Shown piece after piece: positions 1-7,418 of a stretch of 60,743 nucleotides of DNA; position 1 is the stretch's first letter; every line of letters begins with the position of its first letter. The translations under genes and the position numbers were made by a program. The notes beneath the pieces were generated by a model, which saw only the letters and a program-made list of their open reading frames with translations, was not told where the DNA came from and ran no database searches. Origin of the DNA: Gemmatimonadaceae bacterium (GTDB lineage Bacteria; Gemmatimonadota; Gemmatimonadetes; Gemmatimonadales; Gemmatimonadaceae); assembly GCA_036496605.1 (NCBI GenBank), contig DASXKV010000040.1, forward strand, positions 1 to 60,743, in the 5' to 3' direction.

Positions 1-588
1 CGCTGCCGGGCTCTTCTCTCGCCCGCCATCGTACGTGCCTAACGGCCCGTAGATGTTGTGGAAGCGCACCACCCGCGTCTCGAGCCCGTGGTCCTCGGTG
101 TAGTGCCGGCACTGGCGCTCGCTGAAGAGCTTCTCCCAGCCGTAGCCGTCCTCGGGATCGGCCGGATACGCGTCCGCTTCCTTGAGCGGCGTCACGTCCC
201 TGCTCGTCTGCTTGTAGCCGGGATAAATGCAGGCCGAGCTCGTGTAGAGATAGCGCTGAATCCCGTTCAGCCGCGCTGCCTCGAGCATGTGAATGTTGAT
301 CAGCACGTTGTCGTGCATGATCACGGCCTTGTTATGCTCGATGAACCCGATCCCGCCCATGTTGGCGGCGAGGTTGTAGACCTCGTCGATTCCGCGCGTC
401 GCTTGCAGGCAGTTACCCCAGCGCCGGAGATCCAGGAGCTCGAACTCGTCGGCCCGTGTCGGTTCGTACTCCGGCTCTTTGACGTCAACGCCGCGCACCC
501 AATAGCCCCGGTCTTTCAGGTAGCTCACCAAATGATGGCCGATGAAGCCGCCAGCTCCAGTCACCAATACACGGGTCTTCGCGCTCAT
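1..588 (-). CDS. GDP-mannose 3,5-epimerase homologue, C-terminus cut by window edge
   Basis: An extended short-chain dehydrogenase/epimerase that enters from the left edge, so only the first 196 residues are visible. The Rossmann glycine motif GAGGFIG is at residues 11-17. The stretch NLAANMGGIGFIEHN, the SSACIYP motif (Cys120) and the YGWEK motif (Tyr149, Lys153), followed by RFHNIYGPLGT, match plant GDP-mannose 3,5-epimerase closely. In that family the cysteine and the Tyr/Lys pair are catalytic. The family converts GDP-mannose to GDP-L-galactose and GDP-L-gulose; in bacteria this probably feeds surface polysaccharide. The ATG at 586-588 is the first in frame. A related NAD-dependent sugar epimerase could have a different substrate, but the motif set is specific. 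A CGTTAGGC octamer lies inside the gene (37-44). Confidence 0.85.
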   Translation of the reverse strand, partial: MSAKTRVLVTGAGGFIGHHLVSYLKDRGYWVRGVDVKEPEYEPTRADEFELLDLRRWGNCLQATRGIDEVYNLAANMGGIGFIEHNKAVIMHDNVLINIHMLEAARLNGIQRYLYTSSACIYPGYKQTSRDVTPLKEADAYPADPEDGYGWEKLFSERQCRHYTEDHGLETRVVRFHNIYGPLGTYDGGREKSPAA

Positions 589-823
589 GTGCTCAAAGAG
601 GAGAAGGGTTTCGAGTGTAAAGCAGCGCTCACGCGCGCTGTGCTGCACGCGGCATTCGTGATCACTAACTCATCTCGTGATCGGGCAAGGCGTGAGCTCT
701 TTTCGGGGTGCATTCCACCCCACCGTTGTGGCCCGGATGTGCAATCTCCGGGCCCGTCACCGGTTACGGTTCAGGGAAGCTCGACAGGTGCACGCTGTGA
801 TGCAGAGTGAACTGCACCACACG
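589..823. other. Intergenic region between hflX stop and the epimerase start
   Basis: I see no gene here. A short hairpin, GGGGTG-CATTC-CACCCC, lies at 705-721. On the minus strand it is followed by an A-rich rather than a T-rich tract, so it does not look like a standard intrinsic terminator. The region presumably holds the promoter of the epimerase gene, but I cannot pick out a convincing one. Confidence 0.4.
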
Positions 824-1978
824 TCAGATGGGCGTCGCGATGCCCCCGATGACCTCGGCGCCGGCGCGTCGAAGGCGGCCGGCGAGCGCGTCGTCGACGC
901 GCGCGCGAATGATGAGCTGATCGCCATCGGTACGCTGATCGACGACCTCACCACCACGATGAATCTCCGCGAGCAATTTCCCGTCACCAGCTGAGAATCT
1001 GATCTCGGTGAGCGGTCGACGCGCGCGAATGGCTGAGCCCAGCGCACGTCGCAATGGCTCGAGGCCGCCATCGTGAACAGCCGAGACGAATACGGCGCCC
1101 TTCACGAGCCGGCCGATGCGCTCCTGCAACGCGAGCAGTTCCTCCTCGCTCAGGAGGTCGGTCTTGTTGAACACGAGCAGCTGCGGCCGGTCTCCGACGC
1201 CCAGCTCCTCGAGGACCTGCTCGACGACGAGGCGCTGGTCTTCCCACAGCGGCTGACTCGCATCGATCACGTGGAGGAGCAGGTCGGCCTCGGCCGTCTC
1301 CTCGAGCGTCGCGCGGAACGATGCGACGAGATGGTGTGGGAGTTTTCGGATAAAACCGACGGTGTCGGTGACGAGCACCTTCGCCTCGCCGACGTCGACC
1401 TCGCGCGTGAGCGGATCGAGCGTCGCGAAGAGGCGGTCTTCGATGAAGATGTCTTGCCCGCCGCCCGTGAGGCCGGACAAGATCGACGATTTGCCCGCAT
1501 TCGTGTAGCCGACGAGCGAAGCCTTGAATGCGCGCTGTCGCGATTGCCGCTGGACGACGCGTCCTTTCTGTACGTCGCGGAGGCGCTCCCTGAGGAGCTT
1601 GATGCGATGGTTGATGAGCCGCCGGTCCGTCTCGAGCTGCGTCTCACCGGGGCCGCGCATGCCGATGCCGCCCCGGAATTTCTCGAGGTGGGTCCACATT
1701 CTCGTCAGGCGCGGCAGCATGTACTCGAGCTGCGCGAGCTCGACCTGCATTTTCGCTTCGGCCGTGCGCGCGCGCGTCGCGAAGATGTCGAGGATGAGTT
1801 CCGCGCGGTCGACGACGCGCTGGCCCACGGCGTCCTCGATGTTCTTCCCCTGCGACGGCGACAGCTCGTCGTCGAAGATCACGAGCGACGCATTCCGGTC
1901 CGCCACCATGTCGCGCAGCTCGTCGATCTTCCCGGAGCCGAGGTACGTGCCGGGGTGACGCTTGTCGAGCTGTTGCAT
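824..1978 (-). CDS. hflX: GTPase HflX (start codon problematic)
   Basis: HflX is a ribosome-associated GTPase that splits or rescues stalled 70S ribosomes. The family signature GMRGPGETQLETDRR is near residues 106-120. The G domain follows: P-loop GYTNAGKS at 157-164, DTVG and NKTD. The coordinates start at the only ATG/GTG/TTG in frame. However, 54 open codons upstream, back to the TGA of the preceding gene (2141-2143), encode the conserved HflX N-terminal strand and helix, including RAVLVGAPLKRAG. The real start is therefore probably near 2137, where the first plausible codon is ATC (reading M-AKEPIDIG). See findings. Its role and identity are secure; the 5' end is not. Confidence 0.9.
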   Translation of the reverse strand: MQQLDKRHPGTYLGSGKIDELRDMVADRNASLVIFDDELSPSQGKNIEDAVGQRVVDRAELILDIFATRARTAEAKMQVELAQLEYMLPRLTRMWTHLEKFRGGIGMRGPGETQLETDRRLINHRIKLLRERLRDVQKGRVVQRQSRQRAFKASLVGYTNAGKSSILSGLTGGGQDIFIEDRLFATLDPLTREVDVGEAKVLVTDTVGFIRKLPHHLVASFRATLEETAEADLLLHVIDASQPLWEDQRLVVEQVLEELGVGDRPQLLVFNKTDLLSEEELLALQERIGRLVKGAVFVSAVHDGGLEPLRRALGSAIRARRPLTEIRFSAGDGKLLAEIHRGGEVVDQRTDGDQLIIRARVDDALAGRLRRAGAEVIGGIATPI

Positions 1979-2140
1979 GATCTGCCCGACAACGACGGCG
2001 CCGGCGGTGTCGGCGAGCTCCTGCAGCTCGCGCAGATGGTCGTCGACGGCGCGACGGGCACCGGCGCGCTTGAGCGGCGCGCCGACGAGGACCGCGCGAT
2101 CGACTGCCGGACCGATGTCGATCGGTTCTTTAGCGATTGG

Positions 2141-2608
2141 TCAGTTTCCGCGGCTGTTGCCGCCGAGGGTGGAATAGCGGCCCGTCTGCGAGAAGGGCAC
2201 GGTGAGATTGCCGACCGGCGAACCGACGGTGACGTCGCCTTTCACCGTGTAGAGCACGCTCCCCGTGTTCATCAGCTGACGCCCAGCGGCACCGACACCC
2301 GAATACGTGAAACTGATCGGGATATGTACCTGTTGGGTCTTCTTCCCCTCGACGGTGAACCGCTGCATCGTCGTGCCGTTCGCGAAGGGCACGGTGTCGA
2401 CGAGCACGTTGTAGCGAAGCTGCGTCGCGTCGAGCCGGAAGTCGTTAGGGTTCTGAACATTCAAAACGACGTCGAGCGAGCCGCCGTTCAGGCCGACTCC
2501 GGTCACCTTCACGTCCGCGAGGGTGACGACGGGATCCCTGAGTGCCTGTTTGCCGAGTGCCGAGCAACCAACCACTGCCACTGCCGCCGCCAACAAAATT
2601 CGTCGCAT
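2141..2608 (-). CDS. LEA type 2 (WHy-domain-like) lipoprotein
   Basis: A 155-residue exported lipoprotein. The N-terminus MRRILLAAAVAVVGC has a basic start, a hydrophobic stretch and a lipobox ending at Cys15. The rest resembles the LEA14/water-stress domain, an immunoglobulin-like beta sandwich: alternating hydrophobic strands and the phrase VVLNVQNPNDFRLDATQLRYNV cut across residues of about 46-67, typical of the family (N-P-N followed by a Y-x-V strand). LEA14-like lipoproteins are common next to outer-membrane genes; their function is mostly unknown. The SD AGAGG is 6 nt before the ATG. The stop TGA is shared in frame with the open hflX extension, with no spacer, so the two are probably co-translated. 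Confidence 0.75.
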   Translation of the reverse strand: MRRILLAAAVAVVGCSALGKQALRDPVVTLADVKVTGVGLNGGSLDVVLNVQNPNDFRLDATQLRYNVLVDTVPFANGTTMQRFTVEGKKTQQVHIPISFTYSGVGAAGRQLMNTGSVLYTVKGDVTVGSPVGNLTVPFSQTGRYSTLGGNSRGN

Positions 2609-2620
2609 TGGAACCTCTGA

Positions 2621-2690
2621 TAGGTGATTGGTCGTTGGTGATTGGTTGCTGGTGGTTCATGACTACCGATCGCCAACCACCAATCACTGC
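2621..2690. repeat. Heptad array GGTnnTT with inverted complement
   Basis: Five consecutive 7-bp units run from 2623 to 2657: GGTGATT, GGTCGTT, GGTGATT, GGTTGCT, GGTGGTT. A complementary stretch AACCACCAATCAC follows at 2675-2687, after about 17 bp. The right arm overlaps the stop codon of rarA. It lies between rarA and the LEA lipoprotein, so it would be transcribed as a hairpin. The same design with different unit sequences recurs elsewhere in the window. Confidence 0.7.
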
Positions 2691-4030
2691 TCCGCCTTGC
2701 GCTTCAGCTCCTCCCACCAGGCCATGCGCTTCGCGATCTCGCGCTCGAATCCGAATTTCCCCGGTTCGTAGAACGTCGCGCCGCGCAACGACTCGGGCAG
2801 ATACTCCTGAGGAATGTACGCCTCCTCAGCATCGTGCGCATACTGGTACCCCTGGTGATAACCCAGTTCCTTCATCAGCGGCGTCGGAGCATTCCGGATG
2901 TGCAGGGGTACGGGTTCGGCTGGGTGTGATTGGGCCGCTTCCAGCGCCGCACCGAGCGCGCGCTTCGCGCTGTTCGACTTTGGTGCGGTCGCGAGATACA
3001 CGATCATCTCGGCCAGCGGTAAATATCCCTCTGGCGGCCCCAGATGGTGAAATGCATCGCGTGCGGCGACGGCAATCTTGAGCGCTTCCGGGTCAGCGAG
3101 TCCGATGTCCTCAGCCGCCATGGCGAGCGAGCGGCGAAACATGATCATGGGGTCCGCACCACCTTCGATCATACGCGCCATCCAATAGAGTGCGCCCTGT
3201 GGATCGCTACCGCGCAGGCTCTTGTGAAAGGCGCTGAGCATGTTGTACGTCTCTTCCCCGCCCTTGTCGTATCGCGCGAAGCGGAGCTGCAGCGCGTCGC
3301 GCGCGACGTCGACGGTGATGGTGCCACCGGCACCGACGTGCGTTGCCGCCGCCTCGAGCGCCGTCAACGCGCGCCGCGCATCGCCGTCAGCCTGCTCGGC
3401 GATCAGGCCTAACGAGTCCGGCTCGGCGTTCAGCTCCATCGCTCCGAGGCCGCGGTCGCGATCCTCGAGCGCACGCACGAGCAAGCCCTTGATGGCGTCG
3501 CGCGAGAGTGATTGCAGCACGAACACCCGCAGCCGGGAGAGCAGCGCACCGTTGATCTCGAACGATGGATTCTCGGTCGTGGCGCCGATGAGCGTGATCG
3601 TGCCCGCCTCGACGTGCGGGAGAAACGCGTCCTGCTGCGCCTTGTTGAATCGATGAATCTCGTCGGCAAAGAGAATCGTCCCTCGGCCGAGCCGGCGGCG
3701 CCCTTCCGCTTCGTGCACGATCTCGCGCACGCGCGGCACTCCTTCGGTGACGGCCGAGAATGAAACGAACTCGCGATCGGTGTAACGCGCGATCATGCGC
3801 GCGAGTGTCGTCTTGCCGGAGCCGGGCGGACCCCAGAAGACCATCGACATCACGTCGCCGCGCTCGATTGCCTCGCGCAATGGTTTCCCGGGGGCGAGTA
3901 GGTGCTCCTGCCCGACAAACTCGTCGAGCGAGCGCGGACGTATGCGCGCCGCGAGCGGCTCCGGCGTCCGCGCGGCAAAGAGCGACTCGTTCTGATCGTC
4001 GCCGCGACCTCTCGATCTGCGATCAGGCAC
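2684..4030 (-). CDS. rarA: Replication-associated recombination protein A (RarA/MgsA)
   Basis: A 448-residue AAA+ ATPase of the RarA/WRNIP1/clamp-loader family, which acts at stalled replication forks. Visible motifs are Walker A GPPGSGKT at 67-74, Walker B ILFADEIHRF at about 119-128, sensor 1 IGATTENPSF, and the C-terminal region with HHLGPPEGYLPLAE and a DAEEAY-IPQEYLP segment typical of RarA. The length is normal. The GTG start (4028-4030) is preceded by AGGATGACAGCTG. The 3' end abuts a heptad-repeat hairpin. A CGTTAGGC octamer in frame supplies a TTA codon (3407-3414). Confidence 0.93.
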   Translation of the reverse strand: MPDRRSRGRGDDQNESLFAARTPEPLAARIRPRSLDEFVGQEHLLAPGKPLREAIERGDVMSMVFWGPPGSGKTTLARMIARYTDREFVSFSAVTEGVPRVREIVHEAEGRRRLGRGTILFADEIHRFNKAQQDAFLPHVEAGTITLIGATTENPSFEINGALLSRLRVFVLQSLSRDAIKGLLVRALEDRDRGLGAMELNAEPDSLGLIAEQADGDARRALTALEAAATHVGAGGTITVDVARDALQLRFARYDKGGEETYNMLSAFHKSLRGSDPQGALYWMARMIEGGADPMIMFRRSLAMAAEDIGLADPEALKIAVAARDAFHHLGPPEGYLPLAEMIVYLATAPKSNSAKRALGAALEAAQSHPAEPVPLHIRNAPTPLMKELGYHQGYQYAHDAEEAYIPQEYLPESLRGATFYEPGKFGFEREIAKRMAWWEELKRKAEQ

Positions 4031-4047
4031 CAGCTGTCATCCTTGTA

Positions 4048-4213
4048 TCGTGAATTGAAACTGAAATCGCGTCGAGGGCGAGCTCGAGAAGCGAGACGTG
4101 AGTGATGAGCTCCGGCCCTTTCGATGTGGCACTCAGGCAACGCCTCACGGAGTAAGCCGGATCTCACCACTCAATTCTCGAGCCTCAAGCTCGCGCGCTT
4201 TCCCGGAATTCTG
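4048..4213 (+). repeat. Dispersed palindromic element, copy A
   Basis: This copy of a three-member family fills the gap between the ZIP transporter stop and the rarA start. The conserved 67-bp core is 4069-4135 and matches the cores at 14802-14868 (reverse strand) and 42100-42166, with about ten differences from the latter. The ends are imperfectly inverted: GAAATCGCG near 4063 against CGCGCTTTCCCGGAATT near 4194-4210. No open reading frame is evident. This copy is the most diverged of the three. Confidence 0.75.
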
Positions 4214-4244
4214 CGAAGGCAAGCGCTTCGCTCAAGATGACAGG

Positions 4245-4958
4245 TCAGCGAGCAAGCGAGCGCGCTGCCAAGTAGAGCCCACATCCGAAAAGAAAGCTCG
4301 TCGGAATTTGCCAGCCGCGCTTCGCCTGGAATTCCGGCACGAGGTTCGACGCGCCGACGTAGAGTGTCACGCCGGCGGCAATCGCGAGGCCGTTCGACTG
4401 AAGAAAAGTCAGCTGACCGGTGAGTAAGACGCCGAGAAATGTCGCGGCGCCAAGCGCGGCGGCGGCGAGAAGCGCTCGGCCGCGTCCGGCGCCCGCCGCG
4501 AGGAACAGGCTCGAGATCGCCAGACCTTCCGGAAATTTGTGCAGGAGCACCGCCACGAAAACGAGCGCGCCGAGGGAGGAGCTCACTCTCAGCGAGCTCG
4601 CGACGGCGACACCGTCGACGAACGTGTGCAGCAGGAGTCCGACGAGGGCGGAAATCGACACGATCTCCGAGACCTCGTGCGTCTCCTCGCCGAAATGAAA
4701 GTGCCGGCCGAGCGTGTGCTGGCTGAGATGCACGAGCACGTAAGCGACGAGCGCGACGATCGCGGCGCGACTGCCCGAACGCTCGATGGCCTCCGGAAAG
4801 AGATCCAGTACGGTAACCGAAATCAGAAATCCGGCGGCGAGCGAGAGGATCAGGTCGAGCGCGCGAAGGCTCCAGCGCGCGCGGCTGATCACCGCGAGCG
4901 CTCCGAGCATGTTTGCGCCTGCTGCCGCTATCGCGTACAGCAGCTCCGCGCGCGTCAC
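4245..4958 (-). CDS. ZIP family metal transporter
   Basis: A 237-residue polytopic inner-membrane protein with about seven to eight hydrophobic segments. The two diagnostic metal-binding helices of ZIP (ZRT/IRT-like) transporters are present: LLHTFVDGVAVA (about residues 109-120, the H-x-x-x-D-G motif) and LLHKFPEGLAIS (about 137-148, the H-x-x-P-E-G motif). A short His-rich loop, GRHFHFGEETHE, precedes them. Likely cargo is Zn2+ or Fe2+, moved into the cytoplasm. The GTG start overlaps the TGA of the upstream gene as GTGA, so translation is probably coupled. Metal specificity cannot be read from the sequence. Confidence 0.88.
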   Translation of the reverse strand: MTRAELLYAIAAAGANMLGALAVISRARWSLRALDLILSLAAGFLISVTVLDLFPEAIERSGSRAAIVALVAYVLVHLSQHTLGRHFHFGEETHEVSEIVSISALVGLLLHTFVDGVAVASSLRVSSSLGALVFVAVLLHKFPEGLAISSLFLAAGAGRGRALLAAAALGAATFLGVLLTGQLTFLQSNGLAIAAGVTLYVGASNLVPEFQAKRGWQIPTSFLFGCGLYLAARSLAR

Positions 4959-5482
4959 GCCGGCTTCAGTCCCAGCCGTTCGACCGCGGCCGCGAGAGCG
5001 GTGGCCAGCTCGGGCGCGGCGGGGAAATCCTCACGCTTCATCTTCCAGCTCTTCGTGCGCACGCGCTTCTGTTCCTCGAGCCCTTTGCCTTCGAGCAGGT
5101 ACAGCCAGCGATCGGTGCGCGCGTAGATGAAAAGCTCGAGATGCGGGTTTAGCGTTAACTGATCTTCCGACGTGAAGATGGAGAACTCGATCCCGCCGTA
5201 GCGCGCGAGAAGGATCTTGAGCTTCGCCACCTGCTCGCGCACGTCCGGCAGCGCCACACCCTCACCCTTCCACGTTTGCCCGCCGCGCAGATCCTCGATT
5301 ACCACGTCGGTGGCCGGCGAGAGCTGCTCGGATAGGGTGAAGAAAAGGTCGACGACGCGCTCGGCGTTGGCGACGACGTGCGCCGCATAGAAGTCGGATT
5401 CCTGCACGAACGTGAAGCCGTCGGCGCTGGCGCGAAATCGACGCCAGATGGAGGCTTCAGGGGTGCGGCCGCGAAAGAACAA
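4955..5482 (-). CDS. Conserved hypothetical protein, 175 aa
   Basis: I do not recognise this protein. It is soluble, with mixed alpha/beta composition, no signal peptide and no membrane segment. Notable stretches are ESDFYAAHVVANAERVVDLF near the N-terminus, a central region with VQDL-like amphipathic helices, and a C-terminal RTDRWLYLLEGKGLEEQ segment. The TTG start is placed where the frame opens; an internal start is possible because the TTG has no clear SD and sits against the GGGGCTA array. It ends in a GTGA overlap with the ZIP transporter and lies just downstream of cca, so the three probably form one transcription unit. Confidence 0.6.
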   Translation of the reverse strand: MFFRGRTPEASIWRRFRASADGFTFVQESDFYAAHVVANAERVVDLFFTLSEQLSPATDVVIEDLRGGQTWKGEGVALPDVREQVAKLKILLARYGGIEFSIFTSEDQLTLNPHLELFIYARTDRWLYLLEGKGLEEQKRVRTKSWKMKREDFPAAPELATALAAAVERLGLKPA

Positions 5483-5483
5483 G

Positions 5484-5511
5484 GGGGCTAGGGGCTAGGG
5501 GCTAGGGGCTA
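5484..5511 (+). repeat. GGGGCTA x4 heptad array (G-quadruplex capable)
   Basis: There are four perfect tandem copies of the 7-mer GGGGCTA. On the plus strand this gives four runs of four G separated by 3-nt loops, an ideal intramolecular G-quadruplex pattern. The third unit contains the TAG stop codon of cca on the minus strand. The same unit recurs at 22836-22890 and 22957-22990. Confidence 0.85.
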
Positions 5512-6803
5512 GTCTCCGTCGCGATGCGTTGGGCTTCTTGCAATAGCCAGTCCCTGCTGTTGCGACTCGGGTCCTCGAGCACGGCCTCGAGTAATGCGTT
5601 CAGTATCTTACCAACCAGAGGGCTTGGCGGTATCCCTGCAACGCGAAGGTCGTCGCCGTCGAAGGCGAGATCGGCGATCTCGATCGGATCGGTTTGCGCC
5701 GCGCGGAGCATGCGCCGATACAGCGAGCGCAATCGAGATTGCAATACTCGATCGTCGGGATGACGCGCCGCCATGGAGGCGGCGGCGATCCGCATGAAGG
5801 GAGCGAGATCCAGCCGTCCGATCGCAGCGACCCAGCGTCGCAGCTGCGAGTCGGACACCGGCAGACGCTCCACAAGCGCGTCCCCCAGTCTCGCACCGAT
5901 CTCGCTCCACGTCTCCGCAAGCTCGGCGACGCGACGGATCTCGGCGCGCGGGAATCGAAGCGCGGTCATTGCCTCACGTGCCCGCGATTCTCCGAGCTCG
6001 ACGAAGAGTGCGGCGACACGTGTGAACAATCTGAAGGCTTTTGGCGCGAGCGTCGGTAGCGGAAGGAGATCCAGCGCGGCGAGGATGTCGTCGCCGACGT
6101 TCGCGAGCAATGGGATCACCGTCGCCAACACGCCCGTGCTCTTCCACCGCGCGAGTGCGCGACCAGGCCGCGTGACCTGGTCCATCGTCTTCTCGAGCTC
6201 CTGCTTCACCCGCTCGGGCGACAGGCGGCCCATGTGCGGCGCGCTGCGCTCGATTGCCGCAAGGGTGTTACCCTCGATGTCGAACTCGAAGCGCGCGGCA
6301 AACCGAATTGCACGCAATGCGCGGAGCCGATCCTCGCGCATGCGCGCGTCCGGATCGCCGACTGCGCGCACGACACGTCGGCCGAGGTCCGCGCGACCAT
6401 CAAACGGATCGCGGAGCTCGTCGCGTGAGGGCGAATAGGCGATGGCGTTGATGGTGAAGTCGCGGCGCGCGAGATCCTCCTCCAGCGTCGCGCCGAATTC
6501 GACCTCGGCGTGCCGGCCGTCTGTTTTGATGTCTCGGCGGAACGTCGTCACCTCGTGCAGCGTGCCCTGGCCATCGAGGACGCCGACGGTTCCGAACTGA
6601 ATGCCGACGGGAATCGTACGTCGCTTGCCGAAGACTTCGCGCACCTGCTCGGGCGTTGCCGACGTCGCGAAATCCCAGTCCAGATGGGGATGACCGAGTA
6701 TCGCGTCGCGCACGGCACCGCCGACGCACCACGCCTCGTAGCCCGACTCCTCCAGGCGTCGGGCGATGCCGAGCACAGGCTCCGGTGGACGCAAAAGGGA
6801 CAT
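5502..6803 (-). CDS. cca: CCA tRNA nucleotidyltransferase / poly(A) polymerase family
   Basis: A 433-residue class II nucleotidyltransferase. The catalytic N-terminus has VGGAVRDAILGHPHLDWDF: the GG motif at 28-29 and the DxD carboxylates at Asp42 and Asp44. It also has EVTTFRRD, the RRDFTINAIAY motif, and the DPFDGRADL and REDRLRALRAIRFAARF motifs. These match bacterial CCA-adding enzymes or poly(A) polymerase I. The CCA-adding role (repair or completion of tRNA 3' ends) is most likely as no other copy is seen, but family members cannot be separated safely by eye. There is no HD domain signature, so it is the short form. The stop codon lies inside a GGGGCTA array. Confidence 0.88.
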   Translation of the reverse strand: MSLLRPPEPVLGIARRLEESGYEAWCVGGAVRDAILGHPHLDWDFATSATPEQVREVFGKRRTIPVGIQFGTVGVLDGQGTLHEVTTFRRDIKTDGRHAEVEFGATLEEDLARRDFTINAIAYSPSRDELRDPFDGRADLGRRVVRAVGDPDARMREDRLRALRAIRFAARFEFDIEGNTLAAIERSAPHMGRLSPERVKQELEKTMDQVTRPGRALARWKSTGVLATVIPLLANVGDDILAALDLLPLPTLAPKAFRLFTRVAALFVELGESRAREAMTALRFPRAEIRRVAELAETWSEIGARLGDALVERLPVSDSQLRRWVAAIGRLDLAPFMRIAAASMAARHPDDRVLQSRLRSLYRRMLRAAQTDPIEIADLAFDGDDLRVAGIPPSPLVGKILNALLEAVLEDPSRNSRDWLLQEAQRIATETSP

Positions 6804-6960
6804 GCTGGAAGGGAAACGGGCTGGTCTGGGACGGATTGGCCGGGCGTTGAGAATAATCGCGACTTCCCCGGTCGAGAAGCGCGTCAGGGGTGCAACGAGT
6901 GGCGCGTGAGTACCATATTTGGTTGCCCCCGTAACGATTTAGCGCCGAGTTCGGCCAAGG

Positions 6961-6968
6961 AAGGAGGT
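6961..6968 (+). promoter_or_regulatory. Strong Shine-Dalgarno AAGGAGGT
   Basis: A perfect anti-16S match lies 6 nt before the TTG at 6975-6977. It decides the start of the plus-strand gene: the frame is open far upstream, but that part is antisense to cca and has no comparable ribosome binding site. Confidence 0.8.
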
Positions 6969-6974
6969 AGGGTT

Positions 6975-7370
6975 TTGAAGGAGTTGGAGGCACTGCTGGC
7001 GCAGTCGCGCGCGTGCGAGAAGTTCAAGGCAGATGTGATCGCGTACTGCGCGCGCGGCGAGGCGGCACGAATTCGGGTCGATTCGTACGTCCCGCGAGTC
7101 AAGGTTCAGCGACTACTCAAGCACATCCTTGCGACCGAGCCCGATCTCCCGATCGACGGAGTTGCCGTATCGGGGTCGTCAGGGTGTTCGGACTTCGTGG
7201 GAACTGTCGAGGCTCGAGCGCAGAGCGCGACGCACGTGTTCGAGTTCGGATGGTGCTGTCGTTGGCGCGCCGAGCAAGAGGGGTGGACCGATTACTTCGG
7301 TTTTCCGGATCAGATTCGTGCCGCGCAGGAGTTCGATTGGCAGTGTTTCCATACCTGGCGGCGCCGGTAA
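6975..7370 (+). CDS. Hypothetical protein, 131 aa, TTG start
   Basis: I do not recognise this protein. It is one of only three plus-strand genes. The TTG start is chosen from the excellent SD AAGGAGGT at 6961-6968. The product is soluble, beginning KELEALLAQSRACEKF. The middle has an AVSGSSGCSDFVGTVE segment, and the end is rich in Trp and Cys (FGWCCRWRAEQEGW and FDWQCFHTW). Four Cys and five Trp in the last 65 residues suggest a compact, possibly metal-binding domain, but no known zinc-ribbon spacing is obvious. It is transcribed divergently from cca and converges on the asparaginase gene 48 bp downstream. Confidence 0.7.
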   Translation: MKELEALLAQSRACEKFKADVIAYCARGEAARIRVDSYVPRVKVQRLLKHILATEPDLPIDGVAVSGSSGCSDFVGTVEARAQSATHVFEFGWCCRWRAEQEGWTDYFGFPDQIRAAQEFDWQCFHTWRRR

Positions 7371-7418
7371 GGTATCGCACCAACAGCTTTTCAAGCCTGG
7401 GTCGCCTGTATTCCGCGC

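Noticed and set aside
705-721. Intrinsic terminator GGGGTG-CATTC-CACCCC after hflX
   Set aside because: On the transcribed strand the hairpin is followed by GAAAAGAG, not a T-run; the stem is only 6 bp.
1978-2141. True LEA-HflX fusion protein
   Set aside because: An in-frame TGA separates them, both parts have normal family length alone, and the LEA part has a lipoprotein signal that would put a GTPase outside the cytoplasm. Readthrough is kept only as one option in the hflX finding.
1073-2620. Long plus-strand open frame opposite hflX
   Set aside because: High-GC antisense frame with skewed composition (Arg, Asp, Glu, Val) and no motif; hflX and the LEA gene on the other strand are clearly real. 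The same applies to long plus frames opposite alaS (11247-12662), recA (14485-16215) and hemA (52480-53301).
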